This document shows, in pieces, positions 1 to 11,653 of a stretch of DNA of 52,796 nt. The DNA is from an uncultured Pantoea sp. GTDB taxonomy: Bacteria; Pseudomonadota; Gammaproteobacteria; Enterobacterales; Enterobacteriaceae. The translations under genes were made by a program, and so were the position numbers. The stretch covers positions 1 through 52,796 of the forward strand of contig CAJYKU010000026.1 in NCBI GenBank assembly GCA_913775175.1, given 5' to 3'. The notes below the pieces were generated by a model. It ran no database searches. It saw only the letters and a list, made by a program, of their open reading frames with translations, and was not told where the DNA came from. The first letter of the stretch is position 1, and every line of letters starts with the position of its first letter.

Positions 1-29
1 GCCATGACCATCAGCCGTTTGCTACTCAT
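1..29 (-). CDS. murG: MurG, N-terminal fragment (cut by window edge)
   Basis: Only the first nine codons are inside the window. They read M-S-S-K-R-L-M-V-M on the minus strand, which matches the start of enterobacterial MurG, the N-acetylglucosaminyltransferase that converts lipid I to lipid II on the inner face of the membrane. The ATG overlaps the ftsW stop codon as ATGA, the usual coupling in this cluster. The identification rests on this short match and on its position directly after ftsW. Confidence 0.85.
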
Positions 30-1240
30 CGGGCACCTCGGGTAAACGCCTGCGCTTTCGCCAGGCGCGTTTCATAATCGATACGCAGTAAAAATACGAT
101 GGCGGTCGACATAATAATCAGACTCGAACCACCATAACTAATCAGCGGCAGCGTCAGGCCCTTGGTTGGCAACATACCTGCTGCTGCACCTACGTTAACC
201 AGTGCCTGAAAGCTGAACCAGACGCCAATTGAACAGGCGAGAAAGCCGGAAAAGCGCTGATCAAGCTCCAGCGCCTTTCGCCCAATGGACATCGCACGAA
301 AAGCGACGAAGAATACCATTAACAGGGCTAAAACCACACCGACATAACCCAGCTCTTCACCGATTATCGAGAAGATAAAATCGGTGTGGGCCTCGGGCAG
401 ATATTCCAGTTTCTGTACGGAATTGCCCAGCCCCTGTCCCCAGAATTCACCGCGTCCAAACGCCATCAGCGACTGAGTCAGCTGATAACCGCTGCCAAAC
501 GGATCTTCCCATGGATTCCAGAATGAAGTGACGCGCCGCATACGATATGGCTCAGCGATAATCAGCAATATCACGGCAAAAATGCCTGAGCCGATAATCG
601 CGAGAAACTGCCAGAGTTTGGCGCCTGCCAGAAACAGCATCGCCAGCGTGGTGACAAACAGCACGACCACGGTGCCGAGATCAGGCTGTGCCAGCAGCAG
701 CACTGCCAGGATAACCATTACGCCCATGGGCTTACAGAAGCCCCAGAAGTTATTGCGCACCTCTTCCACTTTGCGCACCAGATAGCTGGCGAGATAGCAA
801 AACAGCGAAAGTTTCGACAGCTCTGCTGGCTGAATACGCAGCGGACCAAGCGCGATCCAGCGCGAAGCACCATTAACCGAACTTCCCACGACCAGTACAA
901 TAAGCAGCATAAGCACCGAGGACACCAGCATTGCGTTGCTGTAGCGCTGCCAGAAGTCCATCGGAATGCGCAATGTTACCAGTGCCATACCCAGCGCCAG
1001 CGCAATATAGAACGCATCGCGTTTGGCAAAGTAGAAGGGATCGTCATTCAGACGCTGCCCTACCGGCATTGAGGCAGATGTCACCATGACAAAGCCAATA
1101 ATTGCCAGGCCAAACGTCAGCCATAGCAGCGTACGATCGTAGAGCACCACGGGTGCATCATCAGCGTCACGCGCGCCCATGACCCAGTCGCGCAGGCGTA
1201 ACGCAAGATAACGAGCAATAGCGGTTCCGGGTATGCGCAT
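26..1240 (-). CDS. ftsW: Lipid II polymerase FtsW (SEDS family)
   Basis: This 404-residue integral membrane protein is the septal peptidoglycan glycosyltransferase of the divisome, working with FtsI. About ten hydrophobic segments are visible after a basic, cytoplasmic N-terminus. SEDS hallmarks are present: AEPYRMRR near residue 229, the large periplasmic loop with PEAHTDF and its conserved Asp near 287, the following GEELG, and the LISYGGSS motif near residue 367. The start codon overlaps the murD stop as TAATG, and the stop overlaps the murG start as ATGA, so translation is probably coupled along the operon. Length and sequence fit the family; nothing is odd. Confidence 0.97.
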   Translation of the reverse strand: MRIPGTAIARYLALRLRDWVMGARDADDAPVVLYDRTLLWLTFGLAIIGFVMVTSASMPVGQRLNDDPFYFAKRDAFYIALALGMALVTLRIPMDFWQRYSNAMLVSSVLMLLIVLVVGSSVNGASRWIALGPLRIQPAELSKLSLFCYLASYLVRKVEEVRNNFWGFCKPMGVMVILAVLLLAQPDLGTVVVLFVTTLAMLFLAGAKLWQFLAIIGSGIFAVILLIIAEPYRMRRVTSFWNPWEDPFGSGYQLTQSLMAFGRGEFWGQGLGNSVQKLEYLPEAHTDFIFSIIGEELGYVGVVLALLMVFFVAFRAMSIGRKALELDQRFSGFLACSIGVWFSFQALVNVGAAAGMLPTKGLTLPLISYGGSSLIIMSTAIVFLLRIDYETRLAKAQAFTRGAR

Positions 1241-2556
1241 TAACCTGACTCCTTCGCCAGCTGCGCAAAGAGATCACCGCGCTGTTCAAAATTACGGAAC
1301 TGATCGAGGCTGGCACAGGCGGGTGATAGCAGCACCATATCACCCGCTTTTACCTGCCCGGCAATCTGTGCGACAGCTTGTTGCAGCGTCTCAGTACGTG
1401 TTGCCACTTCGGGCCGCAGTGCTGCCAGCGCATCGCCATCGCGACCAAAGCAAAACAGCCGGATATTGTCGCGCTGCAGATGGCGCGTCAGCGGCGTGAA
1501 ATCTGCCCCTTTGCCATCCCCTCCCAGCAGCAGCCAGAGCGTGCCATCAACCTGCAGTCCCTGCAGTGCCGCTTCTGTACTGCCAACGTTGGTGGCTTTA
1601 GAGTCGTTGATCCAGCGTACACCGCCCGCCGCATGTACCAGCTGAAAACGATGCGGCAGACCGCTATACGTTGTTAACGCTTTAAGGCTGGAAGCGCGCG
1701 GAATATTAACCGCATCTGCCAGCGCCAGCGCCGCCAGTGCATTGGTGTAATTGTGCTGGCCGGTCAGCTTCATCTCAGCAGTGTTCAGTACCTTTTCGCC
1801 ACGCACTCTGAGCCAGGTTGCACCCTGCTGCTGTGTCAGATGATAATCACCCAGATTGATACCAAAGCTGATGCAGCGCTTATCCACGCCGCGCACCGGC
1901 ATTGTCATGCCATCATCGGCATTGACCACACAGGTGGCTGCGTTTTCATAGATACGCAGTTTCGCCGCGCGATATTGCTGCATTCCCAGTGGATAGCGAT
2001 CCATATGATCTTCGGTGACATTGAGAATGGTTGCCGCCGCCGCTTTCAGGCTATAGGTGGTTTCCAGCTGAAAACTGGAGAGTTCCAGCACATAGAGCTG
2101 TGCCGGTGATTTCAGCAGCGTCAGCGCAGGCAGGCCAATATTACCGCCGACACCAACCTGCCAGCCTGCAGCGCGAGCCATCTCACCTGCCAGCGTGGTA
2201 ACCGTGCTTTTTCCGTTAGAGCCGGTAATCGCCACAATAGGTGCCTGTGCCTCACGACAGAAAAGCTCCACATCACCAACAATTTCAATACCCGCTTCTG
2301 CGGCTTCGCTCAGTGCCGGATGGGACAGCGCCATACCCGGGCTGGCAACGATCAAATCGGCCGCCAGCAGCCAGTCGCTGTTGATGCTGCCGGTATGACA
2401 CGCCACCTGCTCTGGCAGCTTGTCCAGTCCGGGTGGCGACACACGGGTATCCATAATGCGCGGCGTAACGCCCTGCGCCATAAAGAAATCAACACAGGAG
2501 AGGCCGGTAATGCCTGCTCCGATAATGACAACCTTTCTGCCCCGGTAGTCAGCCAT
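1240..2556 (-). CDS. murD: UDP-MurNAc-L-alanine:D-glutamate ligase MurD
   Basis: MurD adds D-glutamate to UDP-MurNAc-L-Ala in the cytoplasm using ATP, the second amino-acid addition of peptidoglycan precursor synthesis. The 438-residue protein has the N-terminal UDP-binding Rossmann-like domain ([10 protein letters not shown] near residue 11), the Mur-ligase P-loop TGSNGKST at 111-118, the central ELSSFQLE and [10 protein letters not shown] motifs, and a C-terminal domain with [12 protein letters not shown]. It sits 2 nt after mraY and overlaps ftsW by one base. It is the expected length and intact. Confidence 0.97.
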   Translation of the reverse strand: MADYRGRKVVIIGAGITGLSCVDFFMAQGVTPRIMDTRVSPPGLDKLPEQVACHTGSINSDWLLAADLIVASPGMALSHPALSEAAEAGIEIVGDVELFCREAQAPIVAITGSNGKSTVTTLAGEMARAAGWQVGVGGNIGLPALTLLKSPAQLYVLELSSFQLETTYSLKAAAATILNVTEDHMDRYPLGMQQYRAAKLRIYENAATCVVNADDGMTMPVRGVDKRCISFGINLGDYHLTQQQGATWLRVRGEKVLNTAEMKLTGQHNYTNALAALALADAVNIPRASSLKALTTYSGLPHRFQLVHAAGGVRWINDSKATNVGSTEAALQGLQVDGTLWLLLGGDGKGADFTPLTRHLQRDNIRLFCFGRDGDALAALRPEVATRTETLQQAVAQIAGQVKAGDMVLLSPACASLDQFRNFEQRGDLFAQLAKESG

Positions 2557-2558
2557 GA

Positions 2559-3641
2559 TTAGCGCACCTTCAGCGTTGCCAGGCCAATCAGCACCAGCAT
2601 CAGCGAAATCACCCAGAAGCGCACGATTACGCGCGGCTCCGGCCAGCCTTTGAGTTCATAGTGGTGATGGATAGGTGCCATACGAAAAATACGCTGGCCA
2701 CGCAGTTTAAATGAGCCTACCTGCAGAATGACAGAGAGGGTCTCAACCACAAATACGCCGCCCATAATCAATAGCAGGAACTCCTGACGCAGCAGTACCG
2801 CCAGCGTACCCAGAGCACCACCCAGTGCCAGTGAACCTACATCACCCATAAAGACCTGAGCCGGATAAGTGTTGAACCACAGAAAGCCCAGTCCGGCTCC
2901 GACAATCGCCGTACAGACGATCACCAGCTCACCGGCATGACGCAGATAGGGGATATGCAGATATTCAGCAAATTTCACATTTCCGGTTGCCCACGCCACC
3001 AGCGCAAATCCGGCGGCAACAAATACCGTTGGCATAATGGCCAGGCCATCCAGACCATCGGTAAGGTTGACAGCATTACCGGTGCCAACAATGACGAAAT
3101 AAGCCAGCACGACATAAAACAGCCCCAGCTGTGGCATCACATCTTTAAAGAACGGCACTACCAGCTGCGTGGCTGGCGTATCTTTTCCGGCAACAAATAG
3201 CGCAAAGGCGACGCCCAGTGAGATCACCGACATCCAGAAATATTTCCAGCGCGCAATCAGCCCGCGGGTATCTTTACGCACCACTTTGCGGTAATCATCA
3301 ACAAAGCCAATGGCACCAAAGCCCAGCAGTACAACCAGTACGCACCAGACATAGGGATTAGAGGGATAGGCCCACATCAGTACCGAGATAGTGATGGAGG
3401 TCAGGATCATAATGCCGCCCATGGTCGGCGTGCCGCGTTTACTAAAATGCGACTCCGGACCATCGTTACGTACAACCTGACCAATCTGCAGCTTCTGCAG
3501 CCAGGCAATCAGGCGCGGGCCCATCCATAATGAGATAAACAGAGCGGTCAGCAGGCTGACAATGGCGCGAAACGTCAGATAAGAGAAGACGTTAAAACCG
3601 GAATAAAAAGCGACCAGATGTTCGGCCAGCCAGACTAGCAT
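2559..3641 (-). CDS. mraY: Phospho-MurNAc-pentapeptide translocase MraY
   Basis: MraY transfers phospho-MurNAc-pentapeptide to undecaprenyl phosphate, making lipid I at the inner membrane. The 360-residue polytopic protein (about ten membrane segments) shows the active-site Asp pair in GFVDDYRK (115-116), the [13 protein letters not shown] loop (about 189-201) with a further catalytic Asp, and the triple-His segment in [12 protein letters not shown] near residue 324. It overlaps murF by 7 nt and is followed by murD after 2 nt. Length equals the E. coli protein. Confidence 0.97.
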   Translation of the reverse strand: MLVWLAEHLVAFYSGFNVFSYLTFRAIVSLLTALFISLWMGPRLIAWLQKLQIGQVVRNDGPESHFSKRGTPTMGGIMILTSITISVLMWAYPSNPYVWCVLVVLLGFGAIGFVDDYRKVVRKDTRGLIARWKYFWMSVISLGVAFALFVAGKDTPATQLVVPFFKDVMPQLGLFYVVLAYFVIVGTGNAVNLTDGLDGLAIMPTVFVAAGFALVAWATGNVKFAEYLHIPYLRHAGELVIVCTAIVGAGLGFLWFNTYPAQVFMGDVGSLALGGALGTLAVLLRQEFLLLIMGGVFVVETLSVILQVGSFKLRGQRIFRMAPIHHHYELKGWPEPRVIVRFWVISLMLVLIGLATLKVR

Positions 3642-4996
3642 GTTCCTTTCTCCTGTAAGCCCTGTACTACCTGCTCCATGGCGGCACTACGCGAACCTTT
3701 AACTAAAATTGTGATCTCAGAGTGCTGAGCAATCAGCGTGTGCAAATGCGAAATCAGTGCGGCTTTAGTAACAAAATGGGTGCCTTTGCCGCTGCTCTCG
3801 CTGATAAAATGGCTCAGTTCGCCAGTGCTGAGTACGGCATCAATGCCCGCCGCCTGCGCTGCAGCACCGACCTGCCGATGACAGGCTTCCGCTTCATCAC
3901 CCAGTTCGCCCATATCACCGACCACCATAACGCGGAAGCCAGGCATATCACCCAGCACCTGCGCCGCCGCGCTCATTGATCCAACGTTGGCATTGTAGCT
4001 ATCGTCGATCAGCAGCTGTGTGGCAGAGAGCCGGACAGGGAAAAGACGACCAGGCACCGGCTGTAGTGTTTTCAGTCCTGACTGAATGGCGGTCAGCGGT
4101 GCATCGACCGCCAGCGCCAGTGCTGCCGCTGCCAGCGCATTCGCAATATTATGTCGGCCCGGTAACGGCAGTTCGATGGCGATATCACCCCGCGGCGTAT
4201 GCAGCGTAAAACTGGTGATATCAGCACGCTGTACGATATCGCTGGCGCGAAATTCTGCGTCGCTCAGCAGTTGCGCAGAGAAGCGCCATAGAGTTTTACC
4301 GGCAAACGCAGGTTGCCAGTTAGCGGCATCGTTGCTTTCTGCATTGATAATCGCAGTGCCATGCAGTGGCAAGCCGGCAAAGATTTCACCTTTGGCTTTT
4401 GCCACACCAGCCAGCGATCCAAAGCCTTCCAGATGCGCAGCAGCAAGGTTATTAACCAGTGCCGCCTCCGGACGTACCAGCGCAGTGGTATAGGCGATCT
4501 CACCCTGATGGTTAGCGCCGAGCTCAATTACTGCATACTGATGCGCCGGCGTCAGACGCAGCAGCGTCATCGGCACACCATAATCGTTATTAAGATTGCC
4601 GGCGGTGTAGAGCGTCTCACCACACTGACGCAGAATAGCCGCCGTCATCTCTTTGACTGAGGTTTTACCGGAAGAGCCGGTAAGTGCGACAACGCGAGCG
4701 TTTGACTGCTGGCGCACCCAGGCACCCAGCTGACCAAACGCAATACGGGTATCCGCAACCACAACCTGCGGTACGGCAACCGGCAGCAGCCGCTGAACCA
4801 GCAGCGCCTGAGCACCACCGTTAATCGCTTCACTAACAAAATCGTGCGCATCGAAGCGCTCACCGGCCAGCGCAACAAACAGGCAGCCCGCAGTGATCTT
4901 GCGGGTGTCCGTGGTGACCTCATTAATCGTTGCATCGCTGCCATGCAGCGTACCGCCGCTGATATCAGCCAGCGTTTGCAAAGTGAGCGCGATCAT
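3635..4996 (-). CDS. murF: UDP-MurNAc-tripeptide:D-Ala-D-Ala ligase MurF
   Basis: MurF adds the D-Ala-D-Ala dipeptide to the UDP-MurNAc-tripeptide, the last cytoplasmic step of precursor synthesis. The 453-residue protein has the Mur-ligase layout: an N-terminal UDP-binding domain, the ATPase P-loop TGSSGKTS at about 106-113, the central [15 protein letters not shown] segment, and a C-terminal domain with [12 protein letters not shown] and VVGDMGELG. It overlaps murE by 4 nt and mraY by 7 nt. Confidence 0.97.
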   Translation of the reverse strand: MIALTLQTLADISGGTLHGSDATINEVTTDTRKITAGCLFVALAGERFDAHDFVSEAINGGAQALLVQRLLPVAVPQVVVADTRIAFGQLGAWVRQQSNARVVALTGSSGKTSVKEMTAAILRQCGETLYTAGNLNNDYGVPMTLLRLTPAHQYAVIELGANHQGEIAYTTALVRPEAALVNNLAAAHLEGFGSLAGVAKAKGEIFAGLPLHGTAIINAESNDAANWQPAFAGKTLWRFSAQLLSDAEFRASDIVQRADITSFTLHTPRGDIAIELPLPGRHNIANALAAAALALAVDAPLTAIQSGLKTLQPVPGRLFPVRLSATQLLIDDSYNANVGSMSAAAQVLGDMPGFRVMVVGDMGELGDEAEACHRQVGAAAQAAGIDAVLSTGELSHFISESSGKGTHFVTKAALISHLHTLIAQHSEITILVKGSRSAAMEQVVQGLQEKGTC

Positions 4997-6480
4997 GCCA
5001 TTACCCCCAGCAGCCGGGCGACAGTGTCGCGATCGGAGTAATCCAGACGTCGATTGCCAATAATTTGATAATCTTCATGGCCTTTACCAGCCACCAGCAC
5101 AATATCATCTGGCTGCGCCTGCATAATGGCGCTGGTTACTGCCTGAGCACGGCCAGACACCACACGGGCGCGGCCGGGATCAAGCAGGCCGGTAAGAATA
5201 TCGTCCACAATCGCGGCAGGCGCTTCGCTGCGCGGGTTATCGTCGGTAATCAGCACGATATCAGCGAACTGCTCAGCAATGGCTCCCATCAGTGGACGCT
5301 TGCCTTTATCGCGATCGCCACCACAACCAAACACACACCAGAGTTTTCCTTTGCAGTGCAGACGGGCTGCCTCCAGCGCTTTTTCCAGCGCATCCGGGGT
5401 ATGAGCATAATCAACCACGACCGTGGGTTTATCCGGTGCACTAAAGACTTCCATGCGTCCGCATACTGGCTGCAGCTCTCCGGCAGTCGCGGTTAAACTC
5501 GCCAGCGGATATCCAAGCGTAAGCAACGTAGCCAGCGCCAGCAGCAGATTGCTGACGTTGAACGCACCCATCAGACGACTATCAAATTCACCTTCACCCC
5601 AGCTGGAGCTAAAGCGTACATGCGCACCACCATCGTGATACGTCACCTCTGTGGCTTTCAGCCAGCGGCCATGCAGATCAGCCGGCAGGTTATTTTCCAT
5701 AGTGACCGCCACCGCATCAGGCAGTGTGCGCAGCCAGCGGCGTCCGGTGTCATCATCAGCATTAATAATGGCTTTATCGACCTGATGCTCAGAGAAGAGC
5801 AGCCATTTAGCTGACTCATAACCCTGCATATCGCCGTGATAATCAAGATGATCGCGGCTCAGATTCGTAAAGACGGCTGCCGCAAAAGGTAACGCTGCAA
5901 CCCGATGCTGAACCAGACCGTGTGAAGAGACCTCCATGGCTGTTAGCGTTGCGCCCTGCCGCGCTAAATCCGCCAGCACATGCTGTACATCAACCGCAGA
6001 ACCTGTGGTGTTTTCCGTTGGCGCCAGCTGACCATACAGACCATTTCCTACTGTACCCATTACCGCGCCGGTTTCACCCAGCAGGCCAGCCCATTGTGCG
6101 ATCAACTGGGTTGTGGTGGTTTTCCCGTTGGTGCCGGTCACGCCTACCAGTCTGAGTTTATCTGCTGGCTGTTGATAAAAGCGTCCAGCCAGTGCTGAAA
6201 GACGCTGCGGCAACTGCGCCAGATAGATCACTGGCACACCATGCACTTCACGGATATCGCCGTCGCTGGCCACGCCTTCCGCTTCAGCAATCACCGCGGC
6301 AACGCCCTGAGCAATCGCCTGCGGAATAAAACGTCGGCCATCAGCATGATGGCCCGCGATAGCGATAAACAGATCGCCGGCAGCAGCCATGCGGCTGTCC
6401 AGCGTCATGTCACGGAGTGGACGTGCCGGCGCACCCGGCACCCAGGGAGCCAGTAAGTCGCGCAGGTTACGATCTGTCAC
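4993..6480 (-). CDS. murE: UDP-MurNAc-L-Ala-D-Glu:meso-DAP ligase MurE
   Basis: MurE adds meso-diaminopimelate to the growing wall peptide. The DNPR motif in [10 protein letters not shown] (about residue 413) is the meso-DAP specificity signature, so a Gram-negative-type peptidoglycan is expected. The P-loop GTNGKTTTT begins near residue 116 and SSHGLVQHR is conserved. I place the start at a GTG at 6480, because a GTGAGG Shine-Dalgarno sits six bases upstream and the product begins [10 protein letters not shown] like E. coli MurE, giving 495 residues. A second in-frame GTG four codons upstream would put the ribosome site out of register. The start lies upstream of the ftsI stop, so the genes overlap by about 14 nt. 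Confidence 0.95.
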   Translation of the reverse strand: MTDRNLRDLLAPWVPGAPARPLRDMTLDSRMAAAGDLFIAIAGHHADGRRFIPQAIAQGVAAVIAEAEGVASDGDIREVHGVPVIYLAQLPQRLSALAGRFYQQPADKLRLVGVTGTNGKTTTTQLIAQWAGLLGETGAVMGTVGNGLYGQLAPTENTTGSAVDVQHVLADLARQGATLTAMEVSSHGLVQHRVAALPFAAAVFTNLSRDHLDYHGDMQGYESAKWLLFSEHQVDKAIINADDDTGRRWLRTLPDAVAVTMENNLPADLHGRWLKATEVTYHDGGAHVRFSSSWGEGEFDSRLMGAFNVSNLLLALATLLTLGYPLASLTATAGELQPVCGRMEVFSAPDKPTVVVDYAHTPDALEKALEAARLHCKGKLWCVFGCGGDRDKGKRPLMGAIAEQFADIVLITDDNPRSEAPAAIVDDILTGLLDPGRARVVSGRAQAVTSAIMQAQPDDIVLVAGKGHEDYQIIGNRRLDYSDRDTVARLLGVMA

Positions 6481-8233
6481 TTGATGCCTCACTTCTGTTC
6501 TTTACTAACTCATTCTTGTCCACGGTGGGCAGTGCGTCCGGTTCAATATTCATCGTGCGCAGTACCCCGCCCATGATGGCTCCAAAGACCGGCGCAGAAA
6601 CCGCACCACCATAATATTTACCCGCCTGCGGATCATTGATCACCACGACCAGCGCAAAGCGCGGACGGCTGGCAGGAGCCACACCGGCGGTGTAAGCGAT
6701 ATATTTATTAACGTAGCGACCATCAGGCCCTACTTTTTTTGCCGTACCGGTTTTGATTGCGATACGGTAGCCTTTGATGGCAGCTTTAACCCCGCCTCCG
6801 CCAGGCAGCGCCACGCTCTCCATCATATGCATGACCGTTCTGACCAGGTTTTCCGGAAAAACGCGCTCCCCCGCGACAGGCGGATCGACTTTAGTGATTG
6901 AGAGCGGTCGGTTGATGCCGTAGCTGCCAATTGTTGCGTAGACTCGCGCTAACTGTAACGGCGTTACCATTAGCCCGTAGCCGAAAGAGAAGGTGGCCCT
7001 CTCTATGTCAGACCACCGTTGTTTTTTAGGGTATAGGCCACTGCTTTCCCCGACCAGCCCCAAATTGGTCGGTTTTCCCAATCCAAAGCGCGCGTAAGTA
7101 TCTACCAGCGCTGAGGAGGGCATCGCTAACGCCAGACGTGAAACCCCGACGTTACTCGACTTCTGCAAAACCCCGGTCAGGGTCAGTTCGTTGTAGCGCG
7201 CCACATCTTTGATCTCATGACCACTGACGCGGTACGGCACGGTATTCAGTACGCTGTTCTCTTTCACCACGCCATGTTGCAGGGCGGTCATTACCACCAT
7301 GGGTTTCACAGTAGAACCCGGTTCAAAAATGTCGGTAATGGCGCGATTGCGCATCACATCTTTTGGCGTGTTGCTGAGATTGTTGGGGTTATAGGCTGGA
7401 CTGTTGGCCATTGCCAGCACTTCACCGGTATTGACATCTACCAGCACAGCCGTGCCTGACTCCGCTTTGTTGAACGCCACCGCATTGTTGAGCTCGCGGT
7501 AGACCAGCGCCTGTAGTCGCTCATCAATACTCAGCGTAAGATTATGTGCCGCACGACTGTCTACCGAGGAGATATCCTCAATGACGCGCCCGAAGCGATC
7601 TTTACGCACCGTACGCTCGCCCGGCTCACCCGTCAGCCACTTATCGAAGCTTTTCTCAACGCCCTCAATACCCTGTCCGTCAATATTGGTAAAGCCGATC
7701 AGATGCGCCGTTACCTGCCCTGCCGGATAGTAGCGACGCGACTCCTGACGCAGATAGATTCCCGGCAGCCGGAGTTTTTTTACATACTCACCGATGGCCG
7801 GATTGACCTGACGGGCAAGATAGATAAAGCGCCCTTTCGGGTTGGCATTGATACGTGCTGCCAGCTGATCAAGCGGAACAGAGAGTGCGTCTGACAGCGC
7901 TTTCCAGCGACTATCCAGGGTAACGCCGCCATGACTAATCAGCTCTTTGGGATCGGCCCAGATCGCATTGACCGGTACGCTGACCGCCAATGGACGCCCG
8001 GCACGATCGCTGATCATGCCGCGCGCTGTGGGTACCTGCTGCACCCGCAGCGAACGCAAGTCGCCCTCTTTAACCAGCTTGTCGGGTTTAATTACCTGCA
8101 GCCACGCCACGCGCGACAGCAGCCCGCCCAGCGCCAGCAGAATACAGCCGCACAGCAAAGCAAAACGCCAGCTCACAAAGCTGGCCTTATCTTCCTGTTT
8201 TTTAAACTTCAGCGTTTTGCCTGCGCCGCTCAT
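6467..8233 (-). CDS. ftsI: Septal peptidoglycan transpeptidase FtsI (PBP3)
   Basis: FtsI cross-links septal peptidoglycan in the periplasm as partner of FtsW. The protein has a short cytoplasmic tail, one membrane anchor (about residues 20-40, [11 protein letters not shown]), a pedestal domain, and a class B penicillin-binding transpeptidase domain. The active-site motifs are STVK (Ser near 307), SSN (near 359) and KTG (near 494). The ATG at 8233 gives 588 residues, the same as E. coli, with an AAGGAAT ribosome site upstream. The open frame continues 19 codons further into the ftsL tail, but that extension has no family support. The C-terminus resembles the E. coli protein including the processed tail. 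Confidence 0.96.
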   Translation of the reverse strand: MSGAGKTLKFKKQEDKASFVSWRFALLCGCILLALGGLLSRVAWLQVIKPDKLVKEGDLRSLRVQQVPTARGMISDRAGRPLAVSVPVNAIWADPKELISHGGVTLDSRWKALSDALSVPLDQLAARINANPKGRFIYLARQVNPAIGEYVKKLRLPGIYLRQESRRYYPAGQVTAHLIGFTNIDGQGIEGVEKSFDKWLTGEPGERTVRKDRFGRVIEDISSVDSRAAHNLTLSIDERLQALVYRELNNAVAFNKAESGTAVLVDVNTGEVLAMANSPAYNPNNLSNTPKDVMRNRAITDIFEPGSTVKPMVVMTALQHGVVKENSVLNTVPYRVSGHEIKDVARYNELTLTGVLQKSSNVGVSRLALAMPSSALVDTYARFGLGKPTNLGLVGESSGLYPKKQRWSDIERATFSFGYGLMVTPLQLARVYATIGSYGINRPLSITKVDPPVAGERVFPENLVRTVMHMMESVALPGGGGVKAAIKGYRIAIKTGTAKKVGPDGRYVNKYIAYTAGVAPASRPRFALVVVINDPQAGKYYGGAVSAPVFGAIMGGVLRTMNIEPDALPTVDKNELVKNRSEASSDRS

Positions 8234-8249
8234 TGAGGTCTGAGATTCC

Positions 8250-8570
8250 TTATTTCTGCACCACAATATTTTCCTGGGAAGGATCAACATGCTGCAGCTG
8301 CAGCTTGTCGGTAGCGATTCGCTCTACCCGACTGTGATCCCCAAGCGCGTTCTCTTCCAGAATCAGGTTGCGCCACTCAATATCCAGCGCATCACGCTCC
8401 AGTACCAGCTGCTCACGCTGCGCCGTTAACAGACGCGTTTTATGCGTGGTCGTCACTACCAGTACTGATGACACCAGTACTGCTACCAGGAGCACTACCG
8501 GGATCTTGCCAAAGCGCAGCAGATCGCCGCCGATCACACCCGGCAAACTGTGGCGCTCATTGCCTATCAT
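8250..8570 (-). CDS. ftsL: Cell division protein FtsL
   Basis: FtsL is a small bitopic divisome protein that forms the FtsQLB complex and helps activate FtsWI. The 106-residue sequence has a short cytoplasmic part containing [13 protein letters not shown], one membrane segment near residues 22-40, and a periplasmic coiled-coil-prone region with [20 protein letters not shown]. It ends with [12 protein letters not shown], almost identical to E. coli. The N-terminus is about 15 residues shorter than the 121-residue E. coli protein. The ATG overlaps the rsmH stop codon as ATGA, which supports this start. Confidence 0.95.
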   Translation of the reverse strand: MIGNERHSLPGVIGGDLLRFGKIPVVLLVAVLVSSVLVVTTTHKTRLLTAQREQLVLERDALDIEWRNLILEENALGDHSRVERIATDKLQLQHVDPSQENIVVQK

Positions 8571-9508
8571 GGTGCCGTCCTTTCAGCAATACGCAGCACC
8601 GAGCTACGTGCGCGTGGGTTTTCCTGCACCTCTGCCTCACCCGGAATTAACTTACCGAGCGTTTTTAATTCACGTCCGCCCAGCGCTTTCAGCTGACTCT
8701 CTGTCATGGGAATACCGGCTGGTACCTGCGGGCCGCGACTCTGATCGCGCATAAAGCGCTTAACCAGACGATCTTCCAGCGAATGAAAGCTGATAACTGA
8801 CAAGCGTCCGCCTGGAGCCAGTACTGAAAGCGCACCTTTCAGCGCAGTGTCGATCTCTTCCAGTTCGCTATTGATCCAGATACGGATCGCCTGAAAACTG
8901 CGTGTGGCCGGATGCTTGAACTTATCTTTAACTGGCGTAGCCGCAGCGATGACGTCTGCCAGCTCTTTGGTACGCGTCATTGGCTGTTCACGATTGCGCT
9001 CGGTAATGGCGCGTGCAATACGTTTTGCAAAACGCTCTTCACCGTAGGTTTTCAGCACAAACGCAATATCGGCCTCTTCTGCCGAGAGTAGCCACTCTGC
9101 GGCAGAGTGGCCGCGCGTTGGGTCCATACGCATATCGAGCGGACCATCGCGCATAAATGAAAAGCCGCGTTCAGCATCATCAAGCTGAGGCGAAGAGACG
9201 CCCAGATCCAGCAGTACACCATCAATTTTTCCGCTGAGCCCGCGTGCCTCAACATATTCAGCCAGCGCAGAAAACGGACCATGCACAATCGAAAAGCGCG
9301 GATCGTTAATTGCAGCGGCAGCAGCTATCGCCTGAGGATCGCGATCGATAGCCAATAGCTGACCTTTTTCGCCAAGCTGCGAAAGAATCAGACGTGAGTG
9401 ACCACCGCGACCAAAGGTGCCATCAATGTAAATGCCGTCTTCCCTGATATTAAGGCCGTTAACCGCCTCATCCAGCAGCACCGTGGTATGTTTAAAATTT
9501 TCCTGCAT
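8567..9508 (-). CDS. rsmH: 16S rRNA (cytosine-1402-N4)-methyltransferase RsmH
   Basis: RsmH (MraW) uses SAM to methylate the base amino group of C1402 in the ribosomal P site. The 313-residue protein begins with [13 protein letters not shown] and shows the SAM-binding motif [10 protein letters not shown] near residue 29. The family signatures [40 protein letters not shown] and [13 protein letters not shown] follow in order. It follows mraZ after one base and overlaps ftsL by 4 nt, the invariant dcw arrangement. Confidence 0.97.
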   Translation of the reverse strand: MQENFKHTTVLLDEAVNGLNIREDGIYIDGTFGRGGHSRLILSQLGEKGQLLAIDRDPQAIAAAAAINDPRFSIVHGPFSALAEYVEARGLSGKIDGVLLDLGVSSPQLDDAERGFSFMRDGPLDMRMDPTRGHSAAEWLLSAEEADIAFVLKTYGEERFAKRIARAITERNREQPMTRTKELADVIAAATPVKDKFKHPATRSFQAIRIWINSELEEIDTALKGALSVLAPGGRLSVISFHSLEDRLVKRFMRDQSRGPQVPAGIPMTESQLKALGGRELKTLGKLIPGEAEVQENPRARSSVLRIAERTAP

Positions 9509-9510
9509 AG

Positions 9511-9969
9511 TTATAACGATAAGTCCTGCAACCGCTCAGATAGAGGTTCCTGAGCTGAATGTTCTGCGTCAATATCATCCCTGACTTGTTGATACCAGGT
9601 CTGTTCATCCCACAGTTCAAACTTATTGAACTGTCCAACCAGCATCACTTCTTTTTTCAGTGCCGCATGCTGTCTTAGCGTATTTGCCAGCAGCAACCGG
9701 CCTGCACTATCCATCTGGCATTCGCTGGCGTGGCCGAGTAACAATCGCTGTACACGTCGTTCAGCCGGATTCATACTCGATAAGCGTGCCAGCTTTTTCT
9801 CAATAATTTCCCATTCGGGCAGGGTATAAAGCAGCAGACAGGGCTGATGCAGGTCGATAGTGCAAATCATCTGCCCCTGAGACTCTGCAAGCAGTAATTC
9901 ACGATAGCGAGTCGGAACGGCTAATCGTCCTTTACTGTCGAGATTCACTAACGTTGCCCCGCGGAACAT
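9511..9969 (-). CDS. mraZ: Transcriptional regulator MraZ
   Basis: MraZ is the DNA-binding repressor at the head of the division and cell-wall cluster. It has two tandem AbrB-like half-domains, each with a DxxGR signature: [14 protein letters not shown] near residue 10 and MDSAGRLLL near residue 86. The protein is 152 residues, the normal length. It begins 26 nt downstream of three CCAC/TGG repeats of the MraZ operator type, so it probably represses its own operon as in E. coli. It is followed immediately by rsmH. Confidence 0.97.
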   Translation of the reverse strand: MFRGATLVNLDSKGRLAVPTRYRELLLAESQGQMICTIDLHQPCLLLYTLPEWEIIEKKLARLSSMNPAERRVQRLLLGHASECQMDSAGRLLLANTLRQHAALKKEVMLVGQFNKFELWDEQTWYQQVRDDIDAEHSAQEPLSERLQDLSL

Positions 9970-9995
9970 GCCCGTCTGACCCCTCAGTTTCCGGT

Positions 9996-10024
9996 TTTTA
10001 CCACTTTATCCCACTTTTTACCAC
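9996..10024 (-). promoter_or_regulatory. MraZ operator: three boxes at 10-bp period
   Basis: On the minus strand TGG triplets recur exactly every 10 bp as GTGGTAAAAA, GTGGGATAAA and GTGGTAAAAA (plus-strand CCAC at 10001, 10011 and 10021). Direct TGGG-type repeats with a 10-bp period upstream of mraZ are the known binding site of MraZ rings. The boxes overlap the predicted transcription start, as expected for autorepression. Confidence 0.85.
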
Positions 10025-10030
10025 GAAACG

Positions 10031-10060
10031 AGTTTACGGAGCCGATGAAATCATTGTCAA
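10031..10060 (-). promoter_or_regulatory. Candidate mra (division cluster) promoter
   Basis: A perfect TTGACA (10060-10055) is followed after 18 bp by TAAACT (10036-10031; four of six -10 matches). The predicted start near 10024 falls on the first MraZ box. The -35 is strong; the -10 assignment is less certain. Confidence 0.55.
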
Positions 10061-10452
10061 GCCGCAACAGCAGGTGAATATCACTCTTTACATCCCGGAA
10101 AAATAAGCAAAAAGCAGAATAAAATACTTTTGTATCTGGAAATGAAAAATTAAGCCGATGAATAACAGCATAAAAAAATCGGACTGCTAAAAATATGATT
10201 AAACTTACTGCAGATTTGCACAGAGCAGAGTGAAATAAGGTTATGCGACATCGGTGGCATTTTCGGGGATTTCTGAAAGCAGAGTAGCTGAAAGCGCGCA
10301 TATCGGAGCCAGCAATATGCTAAAGCTGACAGCGATACAACAGGAGAGGAAATTAATTTGTGAGATGTTTTGCTGTTTATTTACGCACTTTTACTTCAGG
10401 ACGTGCTTAAAAGCGTGCTGCTGCCTGCCGAAGCAAAGCAGCAGAAAGAGCA

Positions 10453-11463
10453 TTAACCTGCCCGGCGGCTTAACTGACCACGATAAAATAAGTTGCGCCG
10501 GATACGGGTCAATCCCGGTTTTGGCTTGCGCGGTTCATCCAGCGAGGCGAGTACCAGCTCCAGCACCCGCTCAGCTACATCCCGGTGGCGCTGTCCGACA
10601 GCCAGCACCGGACAGTCCAGAAAGTCCAGTAACTCGTGGTCGCCAAAAGTGGCGATCGCCAGATCTTTTGGCAGGCGGCCCTCCTGTTTCAGCGTAACGT
10701 CCATTACGCCCTGTAGCAGGCCAAAAGAGGTGGTAAAAAGCGCATCGGGCATGGCATGTTCGCCCAGATAGCCTTCAAATAACGTGGCAGCGGCAGCGCG
10801 ATCAAAGCTATTACAATAGATAAAGTCGACGTTACGCTCATCTCCCTGCCAGGCTTCGCGGAAGCCCGCCTCACGCAGAAAACTGACCGACAATTCAGGC
10901 AGTGCGCCCATAAACAGCACGTTTTTCACCGGTAGCTGACGCAATTCAGCTGCCAGCGTCCGTGCATCATCCTGATCGGCACCTACCACGCTGGTAAAGT
11001 GTTCACGATCCAGCGCGCGATCCAGGGCGATAATCGGCAGTGGATCGTGCGCCCAGCGCTGATAAAAAGGGTGCTCTGGCGGCAGCGAAGTAGAAACAAT
11101 AATGGCATCCACCTGGCGCTGCAGCAGATGCTCAATACAGCGCATTTCATTATCAGGCTCATCTTCAGAACAGGCGATAAGCAGCTGGTAGCCGCGCTGT
11201 CGCGCCTGACGTTCGAGATAGTTCGCGATACGCGTATAACTGGTGTTTTCCAGATCGGGGATGACCAGCCCGATAGAACGTGTCCGCCCTGCCCGCAGCC
11301 CGGCAGCAACCGCATTGGGATGGTAGTTATACTCCCGTACTACCGCCATTACCTTCTCAACCGTTTTTTCGCTGACACGATACTGCCGCGCTTTGCCATT
11401 GATAACATAGCTGGCGGTTGTACGCGATACGCCAGCCAGGCGCGCAATTTCATCCAGTTTCAC
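10453..11463 (-). CDS. cra: Catabolite repressor/activator Cra (FruR)
   Basis: Cra is the LacI/GalR-family regulator of carbon flow that senses fructose phosphates. The N-terminal helix-turn-helix ([19 protein letters not shown]) is followed by the [10 protein letters not shown] hinge and a periplasmic-binding-protein-like effector domain ending with [16 protein letters not shown] place the start at the GTG at 11463: it gives [11 protein letters not shown] as in E. coli, where cra also uses GTG, and a GAAGGTG ribosome site lies upstream. The product is 336 residues. An upstream in-frame extension of 16 codons lacks family support. It lies between ilvH and mraZ as in E. coli. Confidence 0.96.
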   Translation of the reverse strand: MKLDEIARLAGVSRTTASYVINGKARQYRVSEKTVEKVMAVVREYNYHPNAVAAGLRAGRTRSIGLVIPDLENTSYTRIANYLERQARQRGYQLLIACSEDEPDNEMRCIEHLLQRQVDAIIVSTSLPPEHPFYQRWAHDPLPIIALDRALDREHFTSVVGADQDDARTLAAELRQLPVKNVLFMGALPELSVSFLREAGFREAWQGDERNVDFIYCNSFDRAAAATLFEGYLGEHAMPDALFTTSFGLLQGVMDVTLKQEGRLPKDLAIATFGDHELLDFLDCPVLAVGQRHRDVAERVLELVLASLDEPRKPKPGLTRIRRNLFYRGQLSRRAG

Positions 11464-11598
11464 GATAACACCTTCATGTCGATGAGCCAGAGCAGGCGGA
11501 GATATCCGCAATAGCGCTATGGATTAACGCTTTGCGACATCTAACCGCAGAAAACCAGCCTGAGCAACCGCTTTTCACCAGCAAATAACGCTGACACA

Positions 11599-11627
11599 TA
11601 AAAAAAAACCCGGCATTACGCCGGGTT
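11599..11627 (-). terminator. Rho-independent terminator of ilvIH
   Basis: On the minus strand an 8-bp stem AACCCGGC/GCCGGGTT with a five-base loop is followed by eight or nine T residues. It lies 27 nt downstream of the ilvH stop codon, a strong canonical terminator. Confidence 0.92.
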
Positions 11628-11653
11628 AGAGAGCACGGAATAGCTGACGGGCA

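Larger units (their letters stand above)
9970..10452. other. Intergenic region between cra and mraZ (483 bp)
   Basis: This AT-rich spacer carries the mra promoter and MraZ operator at its left end. Directly after cra there is an imperfect hairpin with 7-bp CTGCTGC/GCAGCAG arms (10418-10444), which may end cra transcription although no clean T tract follows. I see no credible gene in the remaining 300 bp. An open frame of about 105 codons on the minus strand runs through the promoter and has no family resemblance. Confidence 0.7.

Noticed and set aside
9984..10301. Open frame of 105 codons on the minus strand upstream of mraZ
   Set aside because: It covers the mra promoter and MraZ operator, has an unusual composition rich in Phe, Ser and Arg, and shows no family motif or ribosome site.
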